Shown: one piece after another, positions 6,620 to 8,389 of the stretch
How positions within the stretch are numbered: the stretch's first letter is position 1
Layout: each line of letters opens with the position of its first letter
NCBI GenBank assembly: GCA_958413095.1
Contig: CATYUF010000063.1
Span: 1-8,389, forward strand
DNA from: an uncultured Clostridium sp.
GTDB taxonomy: Bacteria; Bacillota; Clostridia; TANB77; CAG-508
DNA: 8,389 nucleotides
Direction of reading: 5' to 3'
Notes under the pieces: generated by a model
Told to the model about the DNA's origin: nothing
Database searches by the model: none
The model's input: the letters and a program-made list of their open reading frames with translations, nothing else
Program-made: the position numbers and the translations under genes

Positions 6620-7267
6620 CTAAATTTGATTTGGTAAATTTTTAATTGCTTTTTTTCTTATTCTTTGTATTGCATTATCTACTGATTTTACTGGTGAATC
6701 TAGGCTTTTTGCTATTGTGACATAGCTTTCACCTTTCATATATCTATCTAAAACTTGTTTTTCAAATTGGCTTAATGTTTTATCTATTGATTTTTCTATC
6801 TCGTCATAATATTCTTTGTTAATAATTGTTTCTAATGGGTCTTCTATTGTTTTACTATCAAATGTATCCATTAATTCTGCACCATTTTCTTCTTCATTAT
6901 CATATGCTGACATATTTAAAGATAAATATGAATTTAATGGCATGTGTTTTTGCCTGTTTGAGGATTTTATTGCTGTTATTAATTGTCTTTCTATACACAT
7001 ATTTGCAAAAGTCTTAAATGTGTTATTTTTTTCTGCCTTAAATGTTTTTATTGCTTTAAATAGTCCAATTAGTCCTTCTTGAATTATATCTTCCTTTTCA
7101 GCTCCAACCATAAAGTATTTTCCAACTTTTAGGTTAACAATTTCTTTATATTTATTCATTAAATATGTAAGAGCTTGTTTGTCTCCTTTTCTTATTTCTT
7201 TAATTATTTCTTCATCTGTCATTTTGCTATATTCGTTTATTGAAAAAAACACATTTTCTTCTTGCAT
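6620..7267 (-). CDS. sigH: RNA polymerase sigma factor, SigH (sigma-30) type
   Basis: This is a sigma-70-family factor of the SigH group, which in Bacillus and Clostridium drives early stationary-phase, competence and sporulation genes. From the preferred ATG (7265-7267) it has 215 residues, close to the 218 of Bacillus SigH. Region 2 carries GAEKEDIIQEGLIGLFKAIKTF (55-76), which binds core polymerase, and FKTFANMCIERQLITAIKSSNRQKHMPLNSY (84-114), the most SigH-specific part. Region 4 is a helix-turn-helix around LSQFEKQVLDRYMKGESYVTIAK (165-187) and KSVDNAIQRIRKKA (194-207). GGAGG lies 11 bases before this ATG, slightly far. A longer in-frame start at 7330 is ruled out because it falls inside the -35 box. 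Its usual neighbours (rlmB, rpmG, secE, nusG) are missing. Whether this organism sporulates cannot be told from here. Confidence 0.92.
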   Translation of the reverse strand: MQEENVFFSINEYSKMTDEEIIKEIRKGDKQALTYLMNKYKEIVNLKVGKYFMVGAEKEDIIQEGLIGLFKAIKTFKAEKNNTFKTFANMCIERQLITAIKSSNRQKHMPLNSYLSLNMSAYDNEEENGAELMDTFDSKTIEDPLETIINKEYYDEIEKSIDKTLSQFEKQVLDRYMKGESYVTIAKSLDSPVKSVDNAIQRIRKKAIKNLPNQI

Positions 7268-7282
7268 TCGCCAAAATACCTC

Positions 7283-7296
7283 CAAATGTACATTTG
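7283..7296. promoter_or_regulatory. 14-bp perfect palindrome at the sigH transcription start
   Basis: CAAATGTACATTTG is its own reverse complement. It lies 5 bases downstream of the -10 box of the sigH promoter, over the predicted +1, and ends 6 bases before GGAGG. The placement suits a repressor operator. It could instead act as a weak mRNA hairpin ahead of the ribosome binding site. Confidence 0.5.
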
Positions 7297-7301
7297 TATG
7301 T

Positions 7302-7330
7302 ATTATATATGCTAGGATAGGTAATGTCAA
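7302..7330 (-). promoter_or_regulatory. Consensus sigma-A promoter for sigH
   Basis: The minus strand reads TTGACA (7325-7330), exactly 17 bases, then TATAAT (7302-7307): both boxes match the consensus perfectly. Transcription should start near 7295. Such a strong promoter for a regulator suggests that repression or post-transcriptional control matters. Confidence 0.9.
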
Positions 7331-7392
7331 GGAGTTTTGGTTTTTTAAGTTTTGATTTTTGAAAAATAAATATATATATTAAAAAAAGTATT

Positions 7393-7644
7393 TTATAAAA
7401 ACGCCTTAATATCTATTATTATAATTTCCTTATTTGAATTTAAACTTCCTTGTATTCCTACTATACTACCTTTCATCAACTTTTTATAACAATAATCAGC
7501 TATTTCATTATAACCTTTTACTACTACTATACTTTTATTTTCTAATTCTATACTAAATCTTACTATTGATATATATTTACTATTTAATATAAAATCAAAT
7601 TTTATCTCACTTACTACTTTCCCAATTAAAAAACATAAATTCAT
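7393..7644 (-). CDS. Small SSB-like OB-fold protein
   Basis: An 83-residue protein opens MNLCFLIGKVVSEIKFDFI and continues with alternating beta-strand-like segments (ISIVRFSIELENKSIVVVKGY), a helix-like YCYKKLMKGS, then IVGIQGSLNSN. The order N-x-x-x-L-x-G-x-V, a Phe/Ile-rich strand, then KG-x-x-V/I-x-I-x-G-x-L is typical of single-stranded-DNA-binding OB folds (SSB, PriB, single-domain variants). It lacks the glycine-rich linker and acidic C-terminal tip of housekeeping SSB, so it is probably not the replicative protein. AAAGGAAAA precedes the ATG by a normal distance. It lies downstream of, and on the same strand as, the broken RT gene, and may belong to that mobile system. That link is inference. 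No clear terminator separates it from the sigH promoter. Confidence 0.65.
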   Translation of the reverse strand: MNLCFLIGKVVSEIKFDFILNSKYISIVRFSIELENKSIVVVKGYNEIADYCYKKLMKGSIVGIQGSLNSNKEIIIIDIKAFL

Positions 7645-7661
7645 ATTATTTTCCTTTTAAT

Positions 7662-7691
7662 ATTTTATTTTCGTAAAATAAGTATGTTCAA
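7662..7691 (-). promoter_or_regulatory. Weak candidate promoter for the SSB-like gene
   Basis: The minus strand reads TTGAAC (7686-7691), 18 bases, then TAAAAT (7662-7667), 17 bases before the ATG. In such AT-rich DNA this match could be chance, and the start site would fall very near the ribosome binding site. Confidence 0.3.
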
Positions 7692-7701
7692 ATATCATTA
7701 T

Positions 7702-7731
7702 CAATTTTACTAATACCTATTTTACTGATAC
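7702..7731. repeat. Two tandem 15-bp imperfect repeats
   Basis: The plus strand has CAATTTTACTAATAC (7702-7716) directly followed by CTATTTTACTGATAC (7717-7731), 13 of 15 bases identical. They lie in the non-coding stretch between the DGR-like block and the SSB-like gene. They may be a regulator binding site or chance in AT-rich sequence. Confidence 0.55.
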
Positions 7732-7783
7732 TTTTTTACCTTAACGGAAGGAATAAATCCCTTTAATATCTAATATTTCATTG

Positions 7784-7805
7784 TATATATTCCGTAAAAT
7801 ATATA
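7784..7805. repeat. Short hairpin just past the DGR-like repeat
   Basis: TATATATT (7784-7791) and AATATATA (7798-7805) form a perfect 8-bp stem around a 6-base loop. On the minus strand it begins 2 bases after the stop codon (7808-7810) of the Asn-rich frame. Studied DGRs have a hairpin of about this size just downstream of the variable repeat, where it helps target recognition, but those are usually GC-richer with a 4-base loop. Confidence 0.5.
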
Positions 7806-7810
7806 ATCTA

Positions 7811-7955
7811 GAATAATATTAGAGCTGGGCGAAAAGAAATGTTGTTGTTGCTGTTAGAAGTGGTATTGTTATTGCGGTTGGCAGCTGGATTGTTAGAACC
7901 ATTGTTGTTGTAATTGCCTCCCCTGTTAACACTCGGATTGCTAGTATTCGTGCTT
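7811..7955 (-). repeat. DGR template/variable-repeat-like block, rich in AAC/AAT codons
   Basis: Read on the minus strand in the frame that stops at TAG (7808-7810), this block encodes RGGNYNNNGSNNPAANR, continues through further NNN runs and ends ISFRPALILF. By hand count, 14 of about 31 residues from GGN to SFR are Asn. The RGG-x-Y/W-NN start, repeated AAC codons and closing (G/S)FR are hallmarks of DGR repeats in C-type-lectin/formylglycine-enzyme-like targets, where adenines are the mutable positions. The frame has no start codon, and a TAG in it lies just upstream, inside the RT gene. As placed, the block therefore cannot be the end of a target protein, which favours a template-type repeat or a displaced variable repeat. 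GC content is visibly higher than in the flanks (about 45% over its core). Its upstream limit is uncertain. Confidence 0.7.
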
Positions 7956-8389
7956 TTTGATTTATCCCTATTTCTTTTATTTTTCTATATAAAATATTTT
8001 TGTTAATATTATCAAAATATTTAGCTATGTCCATCTTTAAAATATAATATTCTTCCCATATTATTTTACAATGTTTCATTTTTTCTTGCACATATATTGC
8101 TGATTTATGCATTCCTCTATTCTTTATACAAGCATATGAACTCGGTATAAATTGTGGTACAAATGCTGGTTCTAAAAAATTATCTACTACCCATCTATGT
8201 ACTATTCTGTCTATATATCTTGATTTTTCTATTTTTCTTAATTTAGGCTCTGTTACATAAAACTCTGTATATCCTCCATGCTTATATGTTTTATTTTTTA
8301 ATTGTTCTAGTAGCCACATAATATATTCTTCTTGTTTTAACTGATATCCGGACACTTTTTTAAAAAGAAGGTTATAGACATATATCTTG
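7819..8389 (-). CDS. Reverse transcriptase, broken: N-terminal half fused out of frame to a DGR-like repeat (partial)
   Basis: The frame is open to the right edge, with 11 further codons upstream of the GTG at 8353-8355, so the real start is outside the window. The visible part has TEPKLRKIEKSRYIDRIVHRWV, then FIPSSYACIKNRGMHKSA (the early RT blocks with S-Y-A-C and R-G-x-H), then YILKMDIAKYFDNI (first catalytic Asp of the palm) and the following helix to about IGINQKARI. The sequence then changes to Thr/Leu-rich residues up to a TAA at 7819-7821, which is simply the DGR-like repeat read in the wrong frame. The YxDD catalytic box, the G-x-P-x-G-N-x-x-S-Q region, the thumb and the C-terminus are missing, so it should not be active. 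The style resembles gut-Bacillota DGR-type RTs; other RT classes cannot be excluded. Probably a pseudogene, unless the join is an assembly error. Confidence 0.8.
   Translation of the reverse strand, partial: KIYVYNLLFKKVSGYQLKQEEYIMWLLEQLKNKTYKHGGYTEFYVTEPKLRKIEKSRYIDRIVHRWVVDNFLEPAFVPQFIPSSYACIKNRGMHKSAIYVQEKMKHCKIIWEEYYILKMDIAKYFDNINKNILYRKIKEIGINQKARILAIRVLTGEAITTTMVLTIQLPTAITIPLLTATTTFLFAQL

Noticed and set aside
6490..6620. Integration site of a mobile element at the tRNA-Thr 3' end
   Set aside because: No duplicate of the tRNA 3' end is visible in the window and no integrase gene is present; the bases after CCA form an ordinary terminator.
6816..7082. Plus-strand open frames opposite sigH
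   Set aside because: Antisense shadows; the minus-strand frame has full sigma-factor motifs.
7268..7330. Longer sigH start at 7330 adding 21 residues
   Set aside because: That start lies inside the -35 box of the promoter and upstream of the transcription start, so it would not be in the mRNA.
7832..7920. The AAC/GTT-rich block as simple low-complexity repeat or a CRISPR array
   Set aside because: There is no regular repeat-spacer unit, and one frame gives a specific RGG-to-SFR pattern that simple repeats would not produce.
8353..8355. GTG at 8353-8355 as the reverse transcriptase start
   Set aside because: The frame stays open upstream to the window edge, no ribosome binding site precedes the GTG, and RTs of this kind have more N-terminal sequence.

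Overview
The window is AT-rich DNA from a Bacillota (Firmicutes), most likely an uncultured or gut clostridial lineage. Evidence: the Bacillota-typical era-yqzL pair, a T-box leader in front of thrS, a leader in front of rplU, a SigH-type sigma factor, strong GGAGG-type ribosome binding sites, and sigma-A promoters with TTGACA/TATAAT boxes. Every protein gene is on the minus strand. Only one tRNA gene reads on the plus strand, so the minus-strand transcription order runs from the right end to the left.

Layout from right to left: a broken reverse transcriptase (RT) gene enters from beyond the right edge (8389 to about 7950). It runs out of frame into an asparagine-codon-rich block (about 7811-7955) that looks like the template or variable repeat of a diversity-generating retroelement (DGR). 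A 165-base non-coding stretch with a small hairpin and a tandem repeat follows, then a small SSB-like OB-fold gene (7393-7644). Next is sigH (6620-7267), with a consensus promoter and a 14-bp palindrome at its transcription start. A shared terminator (6491-6550) separates sigH from the plus-strand tRNA-Thr(GGT) gene. The tRNA promoter and the thrS promoter are back to back. thrS has a full T-box leader (about 6090-6319). Downstream are rplU (own promoter and candidate L21 leader) and rpmA, ending in a terminator at 3130-3190. Then come a GT4 glycosyltransferase (1517-2809), a 162-bp long inverted repeat (1236-1397), era (187-1089) and the start of yqzL (1-92), cut by the left edge.

How the genes work together: most of the window is housekeeping for translation. 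tRNA-Thr, ThrRS and the T-box form a local control circuit. L21 and L27 are large-subunit proteins. Era matures the small subunit. sigH is a stationary-phase/competence/sporulation-type regulator.

The accessory and most unusual part is the right end, where an RT lacking its catalytic YxDD half is joined to a DGR-like repeat, next to an SSB-like gene. It may be a DGR remnant, a recombination product or an assembly join. The window cannot decide among these because the RT N-terminus and any target gene lie outside it.
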